DNA of 64,000 bases from JBCBCP01 sp039817385 (GTDB lineage Bacteria; Pseudomonadota; Alphaproteobacteria; Rhodobacterales; Rhodobacteraceae): assembly GCA_039817385.1 (NCBI GenBank), contig JBCBVY010000001.1, forward strand, positions 496,001 to 560,000, given 5' to 3'. The notes under the pieces are model-generated. The model was not told the origin of the DNA and made no database searches. It saw only the letters and a list, made by a program, of their open reading frames with translations. Both the position numbers and the translations under genes were made by a program. This document shows, piece by piece, positions 34,958 through 43,890 of this stretch. Position 1 is the stretch's first letter, and every line of letters begins with the position of its first letter.

Positions 34958-34998
34958 ATCACACCCAAACGACAAGACGATAGGAAGGAAAAGACCTG

Positions 34999-36402
34999 AT
35001 GGGTAACAAAGTTCTGGACATGATGAAGGAAGAGGACGCGGCCTATGTCGACATCCGCTTCACGGACCCGCGCGGCAAGCTGCAGCACGTGACCGTGATG
35101 GCCGATCAGGTCGACGCGGACTTCCTTGAAGAAGGGTTCATGTTCGACGGCTCGTCCATCGCGGGCTGGAAGGGTATTGAAGCCTCCGACATGAAGCTGA
35201 TGCCGGATGTCGAGAGCGCCTATGTCGATCCGTTCTACGCGGAAAAGACGATCTGTGTGCACTGCTCCATTGTTGAGCCCGATACCGGCGAAGCCTATGA
35301 GCGTGACCCGCGCGGCACCGCGGAAAAGGCCGAGGCTTACCTGAAATCGTCGGGCATCGGCGATGCGTTCTACTGCGGCCCCGAGGCGGAATTCTTCCTC
35401 TTTGACGATGTGCGTTTTTCCAACGCGATCAACAAGGTGTCTTACGAAGTTGACGCAACCGACGCGTCCTGGAACACCGATACCGAGTACGAGATGGGGA
35501 ACATGGGCCACCGCCCTGGCGTCAAGGGCGGCTACTTCCCGGTCAACCCGACTGACGAATCTGTCGACCTGCGTTCCGAGATGCTAAGCACCATGAAGCG
35601 CATCGGCATGAAGGTCGACAAGCACCACCACGAGGTCGCCTCGTGCCAGCACGAGCTGGGCCTGATCTTTGACAGCCTGACCAAGCAGGGCGACGAGCTG
35701 CAGAAATACAAATACGTCATCCACAACGTCGCGCACGCCTACGGCAAATCGGCCACGTTCATGCCCAAGCCCATCGCGGGCGACAATGGCACCGGGATGC
35801 ACGTGAACATGTCGATCTGGAAGGACGGCGCGCCGCTCTTCGCAGGTGACAAGTATGCTGACCTGAGCCAGGAAGCGCTTTACTTCATTGGCGGCATTCT
35901 CAAGCACGCGAAGGCGCTGAATGCCTTCACCAACCCGTCGACGAACTCCTACAAGCGTCTGATCCCGGGCTTTGAAGCGCCGGTTCTGCGCGCCTATTCG
36001 GCCCGCAACCGCTCTGGCTGCGTCCGGATCCCGTGGACCGAAAGCCCGAAGGCCAAGCGTGTCGAGGCCCGCTTCCCCGACCCGTCCGCCAACCCCTACC
36101 TGTGCTTCGCGGCGCTGCTGATGGCTGGCCTCGACGGAATTCAGAACAAAATCGATCCGGGCGATCCGTCGGACAAGGACCTCTACGATCTGCCGCCCGA
36201 AGAGCTGGCGGGCATCCCGACCGTCTGCGGCAGCTTGCGCGAAGCGGTCGAAGAGCTGCAGGCCGACATGGACTTCCTTCTGGCCGGTGACGTGTTCACC
36301 CGCGACCAGATCGAGGGCTATATCGAGCTTAAGATGGAAGAGATCGAGCGCTACGAGCACACGCCGCACCCGGTCGAGTTCGGCATGTACTACAGCTGCT
36401 GA
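34999..36402 (+). CDS. glnA: Glutamine synthetase type I
   Basis: GlnA makes glutamine from glutamate, ammonia and ATP. The 467-residue dodecamer subunit has MFDGSSIAGWKGIEASDM, GPEAEFFLFDDV, the NGTGMHVNMSIWKDG ATP/glutamate-binding region, and the adenylylation Tyr in DKDLYDLPPEEL, so activity is expected to be controlled by GlnE and PII. A GGAAGG ribosome-binding region lies upstream. Confidence 0.98.
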   Translation: MGNKVLDMMKEEDAAYVDIRFTDPRGKLQHVTVMADQVDADFLEEGFMFDGSSIAGWKGIEASDMKLMPDVESAYVDPFYAEKTICVHCSIVEPDTGEAYERDPRGTAEKAEAYLKSSGIGDAFYCGPEAEFFLFDDVRFSNAINKVSYEVDATDASWNTDTEYEMGNMGHRPGVKGGYFPVNPTDESVDLRSEMLSTMKRIGMKVDKHHHEVASCQHELGLIFDSLTKQGDELQKYKYVIHNVAHAYGKSATFMPKPIAGDNGTGMHVNMSIWKDGAPLFAGDKYADLSQEALYFIGGILKHAKALNAFTNPSTNSYKRLIPGFEAPVLRAYSARNRSGCVRIPWTESPKAKRVEARFPDPSANPYLCFAALLMAGLDGIQNKIDPGDPSDKDLYDLPPEELAGIPTVCGSLREAVEELQADMDFLLAGDVFTRDQIEGYIELKMEEIERYEHTPHPVEFGMYYSC

Positions 36403-36420
36403 TCCGCAGCGCACACATCG

Positions 36421-36448
36421 AAAGGGCGTCCCTCGGGGCGCCCTTTTT
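36421..36448 (+). terminator. Terminator of glnBA
   Basis: AAGGGCG and CGCCCTT form a stem with a 10-base loop followed by TTTTT, about 18 bases after the glnA stop. A clear intrinsic terminator. Confidence 0.9.
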
Positions 36449-36557
36449 GCGTTTGCCCTGCGCCGCGTGACAGGAATTGCCCCGCCCTTGCCCCATTGAT
36501 GCCTGCATCGCGTGCGACACAGGGCGCCAAAGCCATTTTCCCGATGCAGGCCCGCTG

Positions 36558-37925
36558 ATGTACGAACCAACCGATAGGATAACGACCGCCGCAGCCCTGC
36601 TCTTCCGCCGCAAACCGCACGTGGATTTTGATGCGTTCTGCGCCGAATTGAACCGCGCGCTGGACCTGCGCGAAGATATGCAGCTGTCCATCGGCGACGC
36701 GCGCGGCCCGGATTTTGCGCTGCTGTCCAGCGGTCCTTTTCACGTCCTTGTCACCATCAGCCGCCGCCGCTTTCCCCGGCGCCGCATGGCCGCTGCCCTG
36801 GCCAGCACGATCACGCGGCAAAAAGTGTTCGACTATGAGAAGGCCATCGCCGCGCACACGTGCCACGTGACCGTGCATGTCGGCAGCGGCGCGGAATTCG
36901 AAGGCGAAGGCATTGGCGAGGCGCGGGCGGCCTCCGGCCAAACATCCCAGACCCTGCCGATGCCCGTCGGGTTCCGCGCCGCGGTCCTGCGCCTTGCCGC
37001 TGAGCTGCTCGCGACCGATCAGACCAGCGCGGTGCATTGGGAGCATTCGGACATGATCCTCGATGCGTCCGAGCTGGGCGCCATCGCAGGCTCTGACGTG
37101 CCGGTCCTGCAGGCGATCCACCCCCTGCCCCTGAAGGGTGCGGACGCGCACGGCATCATCGCTGCACATTCGGAGCATTTCGCGGAACGCACGATCCAGA
37201 TCGACCCGGCCCCGCGCCCCTTTGCCAAATCGGTCAGCATGGCCCTATCGATGGTCGTCGAAAAAGAGGCGGGCCGGTTGCCGCTCGCGCATGGCGATGT
37301 GCTTGAGACTACGGCAGGCGAGACGCTCTATGTCCGGCACGAGGCCCCTTGCGCGCGCTGGCCTGCCGGGCGTATCTGCCTTGGCCCGGCGCAGCCGAAC
37401 GCGCGCGCACCCATTTGCGCGCAGATCAACGCAGATAAGTGCGGCAAAAAGCTCCCGCCGTCCCCAATGCAGGATGCGGTGTCAGACGGACGCATCACGG
37501 TTGCCGGTCAGCCCCACGCACAGCACCATGTCATGCCATCCGTTTCCCCGGCCATCGACGTGTCCACCCTTGCCGCCACCCCGGCAAAGGCGCCGCCCGC
37601 ACCTGCGCCCGGCAACGACGCGTTCCGGCACATGGTGCGCGACACCGTTACCGGCGATCGTCCCGTTAAGACACGCGGCAACAAGGCCCTTCTGGTCATG
37701 GCCGCGCTCGGTGCGTCGTTCCTCCTTTTTATGGAAGCCAGGAACCTCACCGCCGACGCGAAGCTGGCCGCCCAAACCTTTCCAGACCGGGCGAGCGCCC
37801 AAAGCGCCGGACCCTCCGCAGCCGCCAGCGTGGCGACAGACCGCCACAGCCAAAGCGCCCCTGCCACGACCGCGCCGGTCTCAGGCGCGCGGATATCGGA
37901 CCGGTTGCCTCAGGTCATCGACTAG
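36558..37925 (+). CDS. Orphan protein with one C-terminal membrane segment
   Basis: This 455-residue protein has a globular N-terminal domain (about residues 1-290), a proline/alanine-rich linker with several short Ala-Pro stretches (about 290-385), one hydrophobic segment near residue 400 (ALLVMAALGASFLLFM) and a short Ser/Ala-rich tail. The N-terminal domain begins AAALLFRRKPHVDFDAFCAE and includes VLVTISRRRFPRRRM; I see a faint resemblance to DUF4261-type proteins but do not assign it. Topology would place the large domain in the cytoplasm. I chose the ATG at 36558 because family-like sequence begins there; the open frame starts earlier at 36477. Confidence 0.65.
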   Translation: MYEPTDRITTAAALLFRRKPHVDFDAFCAELNRALDLREDMQLSIGDARGPDFALLSSGPFHVLVTISRRRFPRRRMAAALASTITRQKVFDYEKAIAAHTCHVTVHVGSGAEFEGEGIGEARAASGQTSQTLPMPVGFRAAVLRLAAELLATDQTSAVHWEHSDMILDASELGAIAGSDVPVLQAIHPLPLKGADAHGIIAAHSEHFAERTIQIDPAPRPFAKSVSMALSMVVEKEAGRLPLAHGDVLETTAGETLYVRHEAPCARWPAGRICLGPAQPNARAPICAQINADKCGKKLPPSPMQDAVSDGRITVAGQPHAQHHVMPSVSPAIDVSTLAATPAKAPPAPAPGNDAFRHMVRDTVTGDRPVKTRGNKALLVMAALGASFLLFMEARNLTADAKLAAQTFPDRASAQSAGPSAAASVATDRHSQSAPATTAPVSGARISDRLPQVID

Positions 37926-37986
37926 GTCTTTACGGCCCCACCAAACGCGCGCCATACTCCGCGCATCATGAGTTTGGAGAGATTTC

Positions 37987-38784
37987 ATGCGCGCATTTCT
38001 ACCCGCCGTTCTTTTGTCACTTAGCGTCGGATCTGCTGTGGCCGCGGCAACCTGCGGCAACACATCTGCCGGGTTCGAGGCGTGGAAAACCGCCTTCGCC
38101 ACCGAGGCCAAGCGCGCAGGCGTCAAACAGCGCGGGCTGCAGGCGCTGGCCGGGGCGAAATACGCCACGCGCACCATCGCCGCAGACCGTAACCAGAAAA
38201 GCTTTCGCTACAGTCTTGAGAAGTTCATGCAGGTGCGCGGCGCCGACACCATTGTCGCGCAGGGCCGCCGCATGAAGGCCCGCAACCCCGGCTTTTACGC
38301 CGCGCTGGAACAGCAATACGGCGTGCCCGCGGGCGTGCTGATTGCGATCCACGGGATGGAAACGGCCTTTGGCAATTACATGGGCGACAGCTCCGTCGTG
38401 TCAGCGATCGTCACGCTGACCTATGACTGCCGCCGCTCTGATTTCTTCAAGCCGCACGCCATCGGCGCACTGAAACTGGTGGATCAGGGCAGCATCACCG
38501 GCAACACCAAGGGCGCCAAGCATGGCGAGCTGGGGCATACCCAATTCCTGCCAGGAAACGCGCTGAAATACGGCGTGGACGGCAATGGCGACGGGCGCGT
38601 GGACCTTTACAACCAGACCGACGCGATGGCCTCGACGGCGAACTTCCTGCGCCGCAATGGCGGCTGGCGCCCCGGCGCGGGCTATCAGGAAGGCCAGCCG
38701 AATTTCCGGGCGATCCAGGCGTGGAACGCAGCAGGTGTTTACCAGAAGGCCATTGCGATCATGGCGGCGCGGATCGACGGCTGA
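37987..38784 (+). CDS. Lytic murein transglycosylase (MltB/SLT type)
   Basis: This 265-residue periplasmic enzyme cleaves peptidoglycan glycan strands, forming 1,6-anhydroMurNAc ends. It has a signal peptide ending near residue 20 (AVLLSLSVGSAVAA). The catalytic Glu is Glu125 in IHGMETAFGNYMGD, and the family repeats KHGELGHTQFLPGNALKYGV and WGDGRVDLYNQTDAMAST-type segments follow (seen as DGNGDGRVDLYNQTD). At 265 residues it is shorter than E. coli MltB and lacks a C-terminal peptidoglycan-binding domain. Confidence 0.92.
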   Translation: MRAFLPAVLLSLSVGSAVAAATCGNTSAGFEAWKTAFATEAKRAGVKQRGLQALAGAKYATRTIAADRNQKSFRYSLEKFMQVRGADTIVAQGRRMKARNPGFYAALEQQYGVPAGVLIAIHGMETAFGNYMGDSSVVSAIVTLTYDCRRSDFFKPHAIGALKLVDQGSITGNTKGAKHGELGHTQFLPGNALKYGVDGNGDGRVDLYNQTDAMASTANFLRRNGGWRPGAGYQEGQPNFRAIQAWNAAGVYQKAIAIMAARIDG

Positions 38785-38793
38785 GCGTGGCGG

Positions 38794-39342
38794 CTATCCA
38801 GTGAAGGTGCAATGCGCCTCGACGTAGCGGGTGTAGGCGTCAACAAAACGGCGCGCCTTGTCGATGACGCCGTTCCCTTCGTGGCGGAAGAAGAAACGGT
38901 TGCTGGGCTGAAAGTAATGGGTGGTCCCGTCCCCGCGCGGTGACGGCGTCAGATCACGGTCCGGGCTGGGTGGGCGCAGGATATGACGTTCGTGCTGGGC
39001 CCGCGCCGTGTCCGGCGCATTAAAGAAGATAATGACAAAATCGCCTCCCCCGGCGCTGCCGCCCGGAACCGCGACAGACGGTCCGCCTTTTGCAGGTTGC
39101 ACGATGGTGGTCACTGACATGTCAAAGCTGAACGAGGACCAAAGCACCTCGTCGGGTGCCTCCGTATCCGAGCGCCACCAAAAGGTTGTCATCTGGCACT
39201 GATCGACCTGCACCGCGTGGCGCTCGATCCCCGGACGGGCGTTTGCACCCGCAGCCTCAATCTGCGCCCGCAGGACCTCGGGGCTGTCCGCAGCCACGGC
39301 CACAGCCCACGCAATGAGCACAAGCGGAAACACATGCTTCAC
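38794..39342 (-). CDS. Exported protein of unknown function, coupled to DUF3445 gene
   Basis: This 182-residue protein has a signal peptide (KHVFPLVLIAWAVAVAA) and a mature part with QVDQCQMTTFWWRSDTEAP and RFVDAYTRYVEAHCTF, so two cysteines could pair in the periplasm. No family is recognised. The start is a GTG at 39342 with GGAGG 7 bases upstream; it overlaps the stop of the upstream gene as GTGA, indicating coupled translation. Confidence 0.78.
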   Translation of the reverse strand: MKHVFPLVLIAWAVAVAADSPEVLRAQIEAAGANARPGIERHAVQVDQCQMTTFWWRSDTEAPDEVLWSSFSFDMSVTTIVQPAKGGPSVAVPGGSAGGGDFVIIFFNAPDTARAQHERHILRPPSPDRDLTPSPRGDGTTHYFQPSNRFFFRHEGNGVIDKARRFVDAYTRYVEAHCTFTG

Positions 39343-40058
39343 AACACATCCTCCGCCCGCAGCACATAGGTGTGGATCACGAAAACACAGGCCCGCGTGC
39401 GCGGCAGGCGCAGGATCGTCTGCCGTTCGGAGCGGTAGTAAGCCGTCTCTTGGCCCTTTGGCGGCGTGCGCCGCTGCGGCTGGAACAGCTCCGCATCGTG
39501 GTACCACAGCGCGTTGAACCGCCAAAGCGGTCGCCCCACCTGCACCCCGTCAAACAGGCGCTGCACGCGGCGCGCAAGCTGGTCGTCATAGTCTTCCACC
39601 GGGATGTGGATATCCGCCAGCGCGCGCCCCGCCTTCTCCGCCAGCGTCCAGCTTGCCGGAAAACACAGGACCGCGGCGACCAGCACATGCGCGTCACGGC
39701 CCTCGGGCCGGTCCATGATCACAAAATCGCTTTGAAAGAGGCGCCCCAGCGTGCCCATCGGATCGCTCAAGTCAAGCGTCACCCAGACCCCGTCCGGCCG
39801 CTGCACCCTGTCCCCCTCACGCGGCCAAGCCGCCTCGGCCAAGGCTTCCTCCAGCAGCTCCGCCGCCGCCGTCCGCGCGTTTTCCTCAAGGTAAACAACC
39901 GCGTGCCGGTGATCCCTCAGGATCTCTTCGCGCCGCTGCATCTGCCCGCCAAAGGCCTCGTCCCAGCGCAGCCACGACCCCGTTACCGGCTGCACGCCCG
40001 GCAAGGCGCGCGGCACGCGCATGTCATGTGGCAGGGATTTGTGCAGAACGTCCATCAT
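39339..40058 (-). CDS. DUF3445 protein (heme-dependent oxidative N-demethylase family)
   Basis: This 239-residue protein resembles DUF3445 (HODM alpha subunit-like) proteins, some of which are heme-dependent oxidative demethylases of dimethylamine. Seen features are ALPGVQPVTGSWLRWDEAFGG-type N-terminus (part: PVTGSWLRWDEAFG), QSDFVIMDRPEGRD, AAVLCFPASWTLAEKAGRAL, and FRSERQTILRLPRTRA-type C-terminal motif seen as RSERQTILRLPRTRACVF. The partner subunits of known HODM enzymes are not nearby, so the substrate is unknown. It is divergent from dddP, with 127 bases between the starts and no gene in that gap. Two adjacent ATGs (40058, 40055) begin it. Confidence 0.78.
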   Translation of the reverse strand: MMDVLHKSLPHDMRVPRALPGVQPVTGSWLRWDEAFGGQMQRREEILRDHRHAVVYLEENARTAAAELLEEALAEAAWPREGDRVQRPDGVWVTLDLSDPMGTLGRLFQSDFVIMDRPEGRDAHVLVAAVLCFPASWTLAEKAGRALADIHIPVEDYDDQLARRVQRLFDGVQVGRPLWRFNALWYHDAELFQPQRRTPPKGQETAYYRSERQTILRLPRTRACVFVIHTYVLRAEDVL

Positions 40059-40185
40059 GTCCGGACCCTGCCCCGCCCGCCGGGAATTGCCAAGATCAGG
40101 CGCGAAAAACGACGCCCATACGCGTCGCAAATACGCGCGCCAACCAAGGCCACCTGCCCCAGCGTAAGCGTCAGGAGGCGCGCGC

Positions 40186-41526
40186 ATGAACCAGCATTAC
40201 CGCGAAACCCGCAAGATCGACCCCACGCGGGGCGACCGGACAGGCGACAACACCCCGAACGATCAGGACCGGGTGGAGATCGGCCCGACTCAGCTCGCCT
40301 TTGCCGAATGGGCCGCCGCGGGGCTGGCGCTGCCCGACCTGCAAGCGATGCGCCGCTATCGCTGGGAGCGGCTGACCCGTCACATCGTGGAACGCGGCTA
40401 TGGCGGCCTCTTGATGTTCGACCCGCTCAACATCCGCTACGCGACTGACAGCACGAACATGCAGCTGTGGAACACCCATAACCCGTTCCGCGCGCTGCTG
40501 CTGTGCGCGGATGGCTACATGGTCCTGTGGGACTACAAGATCGCGCCCTTCCTCAGCACCTTTAACCCGCTGGTGCGCGAACAGCGCAGCGGGGCCGATT
40601 TCTTCTACTTCGACCGGGGCGACAAGATCGCCCCGGCGGCCGACAGGTTCTCCAAGGAGGTGCGCGACCTGATCCGTGAGCACGGCGGCGGAAACATGCG
40701 TCTTGCCGTAGACAAGGTCATGCTGCACGGGCTGCGCGCGCTGGAGGCGCACGGGTTCGAGGTGATGGAGGGCGAAGAGGTCACCGAAAAATCCCGCGCC
40801 GTGAAAGGCCCGGACGAGATCAAGGCGATGCGCTGCGCCTCCCATGCTTGCGAGGCCGCCGTGAAAGCGATGGAGGATTTCGCCCGCGCCAATGTCGGCG
40901 ATGGCAAGACCTGCGAGGATGACGTCTGGGCCGTCCTGCACGCCGAAAACATCCGCCGGGGCGGCGAATGGATCGAAACGCGGCTGCTCGCCAGCGGCCC
41001 GCGCACCAACCCGTGGTTTCAGGAATGCGGGCCAAGGGTTTGTCAGAACAACGAAATCCTCGCCTTCGATACCGATCTTGTAGGCTCTTACGGCATCTGC
41101 GTCGACATCTCGCGCACGTGGTGGATCGGGGACCGCAAACCGCGCCCTGACATGATCGAGGCGATGAAATGCGGGGTGGAACATATTCAGGCCAACATGG
41201 AGCTGATCCGCCCGGGCCTGAATATCGAGGACTGGGTGCGCCAATCCCACCGCCTGCCGGAAAAGTACCAGGTCCGCAAATATGGCTGCCTCGCCCACGG
41301 CGTGGGCCTGTGTGACGAATGGCCCCTCGTCGCCTATCCCGATCAGATGGTCGACGGCGCGTTCGATTACGAGCTTGAGCCGGGCATGACCCTTTGTGTT
41401 GAGGCGCTGATCGCCGAGGATGGCGGCGATTTCTCCATCAAGCTGGAGGATCAGGTGCTGGTGACCGAGGACGGGTTCGAGAACCTGACGAAATACCCCT
41501 GGGATGCGGCCTTGATGGGCGCCTAA
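40186..41526 (+). CDS. dddP: Dimethylsulfoniopropionate lyase DddP
   Basis: DddP cleaves DMSP to dimethyl sulfide and acrylate. It belongs to the M24 metallopeptidase (pita-bread) fold but acts as a lyase with iron. Numbered from this start, the metal ligands fall at Asp295 and Asp297 (AFDTDLVG), Asp307 (CVDISRTW), His371 (AHGVGLCDEW), Glu406 (CVEALIAED) and Glu421 (KLEDQVLV); these are the same residue numbers reported for roseobacter DddP, which supports both identity and start. The ATG has AGGAGG upstream. The 446-residue length is typical. The stop interlocks with that of the convergent methyltransferase gene. Confidence 0.96.
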   Translation: MNQHYRETRKIDPTRGDRTGDNTPNDQDRVEIGPTQLAFAEWAAAGLALPDLQAMRRYRWERLTRHIVERGYGGLLMFDPLNIRYATDSTNMQLWNTHNPFRALLLCADGYMVLWDYKIAPFLSTFNPLVREQRSGADFFYFDRGDKIAPAADRFSKEVRDLIREHGGGNMRLAVDKVMLHGLRALEAHGFEVMEGEEVTEKSRAVKGPDEIKAMRCASHACEAAVKAMEDFARANVGDGKTCEDDVWAVLHAENIRRGGEWIETRLLASGPRTNPWFQECGPRVCQNNEILAFDTDLVGSYGICVDISRTWWIGDRKPRPDMIEAMKCGVEHIQANMELIRPGLNIEDWVRQSHRLPEKYQVRKYGCLAHGVGLCDEWPLVAYPDQMVDGAFDYELEPGMTLCVEALIAEDGGDFSIKLEDQVLVTEDGFENLTKYPWDAALMGA

Positions 41527-42374
41527 CCGCGCCTGAGCCGCGGCAGCGCGTAAGGTGTCCGCGCTTTGTAGGCCTCAAACGCCGCGCCGTGCCTTTGCGC
41601 AAGGCGGCGTTCCTTCAGCATCGGCGCGAGCAGGCAATAGGCGCTGAGCGTGATGGCAACCGCCAGCTGGTCCGGCGTCCAGGTCGGAACGGTCCACAGG
41701 GTCAGGGCGAAGGCCACGTAGATCGGGTGCCGGATCAGCCGAAACGTGCCTTTCGTCGGCATCGGCGGGAAGCGGGGCGCCTTATCTGCCGCCATCGACA
41801 TCCAGCCCAAGGCGCCCGATTGCACCTCTGCGCCCGCGTCCCAGCTCGCCTTGATCAGCAGCAGCCAGGACGCCGCATAGGCCCCGCAGAGCAGCCAGAG
41901 CGCCAGCCCCTCCGCCTGCCACCACACCACCCCGCTGGGTGTCCAGAAGGCAAACAGCAGGATCAACTGGACAGACGCCACCGTGGCGTAGGTTGTCGTG
42001 CCCAAACGGGCCCCTTCGCCGCGTGGGGCAAGCCAGCCCAGCGCTGTGCGGCCCCACCGCGTCAGCAGCAGGGAGTGCATAGCGGGGAATTGCAGGATCA
42101 AAAGCGCGTTGACGATCCCCGCCCAAGGCCAGGGCACCGCCCCCAGGCTGCGCGACATGCCAAAGAACATCGCGGCGATCATGGCCAGCACCGCCACGGC
42201 AAACAGCCCGTGGCAGAGCACACCGTACGCGTAGGCCAGGGCAATGCGCCCCGTCCCTGCGGGCGGCAAGGCGGCGCCCCGGATGAGGGTCCAAATACGG
42301 CGGAAATGGTCGGGCACGTGCGGGGCTGCTCCTGTTATCACCTCTGTGTTCCTGGCCGTAACAAGGCTTGGCAC
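41523..42374 (-). CDS. MddA/ICMT-like membrane methyltransferase
   Basis: This membrane protein of the isoprenylcysteine carboxyl methyltransferase/NnrU superfamily has about six hydrophobic helices and the SAM-binding C-terminal signature FRLIRHPIYVAFALTLW followed by KERRLAQRHGAAFEAY. The pattern HSLLLTRWGRTALGWL in the middle and the RHPIY end resemble methanethiol S-methyltransferase MddA, which makes DMS from methanethiol; this is from recall and not proven. The frame starts with GTG at 42374 (283 residues); a GTG at 42317 is the alternative with AGGAG upstream. It converges on dddP. Confidence 0.75.
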   Translation of the reverse strand: MPSLVTARNTEVITGAAPHVPDHFRRIWTLIRGAALPPAGTGRIALAYAYGVLCHGLFAVAVLAMIAAMFFGMSRSLGAVPWPWAGIVNALLILQFPAMHSLLLTRWGRTALGWLAPRGEGARLGTTTYATVASVQLILLFAFWTPSGVVWWQAEGLALWLLCGAYAASWLLLIKASWDAGAEVQSGALGWMSMAADKAPRFPPMPTKGTFRLIRHPIYVAFALTLWTVPTWTPDQLAVAITLSAYCLLAPMLKERRLAQRHGAAFEAYKARTPYALPRLRRG

Positions 42375-42427
42375 CGGCGCAGGGCACCCTCATCCTTGGT
42401 CCAGACAACACATATAGGATACGCACC

Positions 42428-43639
42428 ATGCCAACCCAGCGGATCACCTTTTCGGGACATGATGGATCAACACTCGCCGCGCGGCTTGACCTGCCCGATG
42501 GGCCGCACCTGGCCACGGCGCTCTTTGCCCATTGCTTTACCTGCGGCAAAGACATCCCCGCCGCGCGCCGCATCGCAGGGCGGCTGGCGGCGCAAGGGAT
42601 TGCGGTGCTGCGGTTTGACTTTACCGGACTGGGCCATTCGGAGGGGGAGTTTGCAAACACCTCTTTTACCAGCAACGTCAGCGACTTGCACGCCGCCGCT
42701 GAACATCTGGCTGAACTTGGCATGGCCCCTTCGATGCTGATCGGCCACTCGCTCGGCGGCGCGGCCGTGCTGCGCGCCGCGTCCGAGATGGCGGGGATCA
42801 AGGCCGTCGCCACCATCGGGGCGCCCTTCGATCCCGAACATGTCACCCATAACTTCGCCGAGGCCCTGCCCGAAATCATCTCGAAAGGCGTGGCCGAGGT
42901 GGACCTTGGCGGACGTAAGTTTTCCATTGGAAAACAGTTTCTTGACGATGTTGCCTCAGGTGCCCTGACCCCCGCGATCGGCAATCTCAAAGCCGCGCTG
43001 CTGATCCTGCATGCCCCGCGCGATGCTATCGTGTCGATTGACAACGCCAGCCAGATTTTTCTGGCCGCCAAGCACCCCAAGAGCTTTGTCACGCTCGATG
43101 ATGCCGACCACCTTGTGACAAGCGCGCAACATGCTGAATACGCGGCGGAAATCATCGCCACGTGGTCGCAGAAATACCTCGACCTGACCGCGCCCGAAGC
43201 GCCCGCCGGCGCGCCCGAGGGGATCGTGCGGTCCAGCGAAGCAGATGCGAAAGGGTTCCTGCAGGACGTCTCCGTCGGCCCTGCGCATCAGTTGGTCGCC
43301 GATGAGCCGGGGACGGTTGGCGGAACGGATAAGGGGCCAACGCCTTATGGGCTGGTGTCGGCGGGGCTTGCCGCCTGCACGTCGATGACCATCAGGATGT
43401 ATGCCCGCCGCAAAGGCTGGCCGCTCGATCACGTGTCGGTCGATGTCAGCCACGCCAAGCAGCACCAGAGCGATGCGGATGCGCAGGCTGGCAAGATCGA
43501 CCGGTTCGCGCGCATCATCCACCTGCGCGGCGATCTGGATGAAGACCAGCGCGCACGTCTGCTGGAGATCGCGGACCGCTGCCCGGTGCACCGGACGCTG
43601 GAGGCGGCGAGCGAGATCACGACCGAACTGGCAGGGTAA
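42428..43639 (+). CDS. Alpha/beta hydrolase - OsmC fusion protein
   Basis: This 403-residue protein has an N-terminal alpha/beta hydrolase domain (about 1-255; nucleophile Ser in LIGHSLGGAAVLRA, acid/base end in DDADHLV) and a C-terminal OsmC/Ohr-like domain (about 265-400; YGLVSAGLAACTSMTIRMYA with a conserved Cys, and ADRCPVHRTLEAASEI with the second Cys). OsmC proteins reduce organic hydroperoxides with two thiols. The fusion is a known bacterial arrangement and suggests a hydrolase that acts on lipid or organic peroxides; the substrate is not known. It is divergent from the methyltransferase gene. Confidence 0.9.
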   Translation: MPTQRITFSGHDGSTLAARLDLPDGPHLATALFAHCFTCGKDIPAARRIAGRLAAQGIAVLRFDFTGLGHSEGEFANTSFTSNVSDLHAAAEHLAELGMAPSMLIGHSLGGAAVLRAASEMAGIKAVATIGAPFDPEHVTHNFAEALPEIISKGVAEVDLGGRKFSIGKQFLDDVASGALTPAIGNLKAALLILHAPRDAIVSIDNASQIFLAAKHPKSFVTLDDADHLVTSAQHAEYAAEIIATWSQKYLDLTAPEAPAGAPEGIVRSSEADAKGFLQDVSVGPAHQLVADEPGTVGGTDKGPTPYGLVSAGLAACTSMTIRMYARRKGWPLDHVSVDVSHAKQHQSDADAQAGKIDRFARIIHLRGDLDEDQRARLLEIADRCPVHRTLEAASEITTELAG

Positions 43640-43644
43640 AGTAC

Positions 43645-43688
43645 GCGTTTTGTACATTTTCTGACGCCCTGATGGAGCGTTTTGTACA
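43645..43688. repeat. Direct repeat GCGTTTTGTACA, two copies
   Basis: The 12-base sequence GCGTTTTGTACA occurs at 43645-43656 and again at 43677-43688, 32 bases apart (three helical turns). Each contains the palindrome TGTACA. It begins 5 bases after the hydrolase-OsmC stop. The repeat looks like a protein-binding pair but no gene follows in either direction at a normal promoter distance except on the minus strand end of that gene. Confidence 0.6.
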
Positions 43689-43775
43689 GTTTCGTCTTGT
43701 GCGTTTTTGCGGAGAGTTGGTGGAATTTGCTGATGTCTGTGCGGGGTGTTTTACGTCCGGAATGGGGGCCAGCCC

Positions 43776-43819
43776 GTCGCCATTGGTCGCTCGGACCAAT
43801 GGCGCTAACCAATGGCGAC
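43776..43819. repeat. Nested inverted repeat GTCGCCATTGGT
   Basis: GTCGCCATTGGT at 43776-43787 has its exact complement at 43808-43819, and a second partial complement (ACCAATGGCG) at 43795-43804. Two alternative hairpins are therefore possible. The surrounding stretch 43640-43918 contains no gene; it holds this repeat, the direct repeat nearby and the bioY terminator. Confidence 0.7.
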
Positions 43820-43859
43820 CCCCCGGAGTTTTCCCTGCCAAGTGAAGAGGGCGGAATCG

Positions 43860-43890
43860 AAAAGGCCGCGCATCTCGGGCGCGGCCTTTT
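43860..43890. terminator. Bidirectional terminator after bioY
   Basis: AAAAGGCCGCG and CGCGGCCTTTT form an 11-bp stem with a 9-base loop; flanking A's and T's allow termination in both directions. It lies 29 bases after the bioY stop on the minus strand. Confidence 0.88.
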
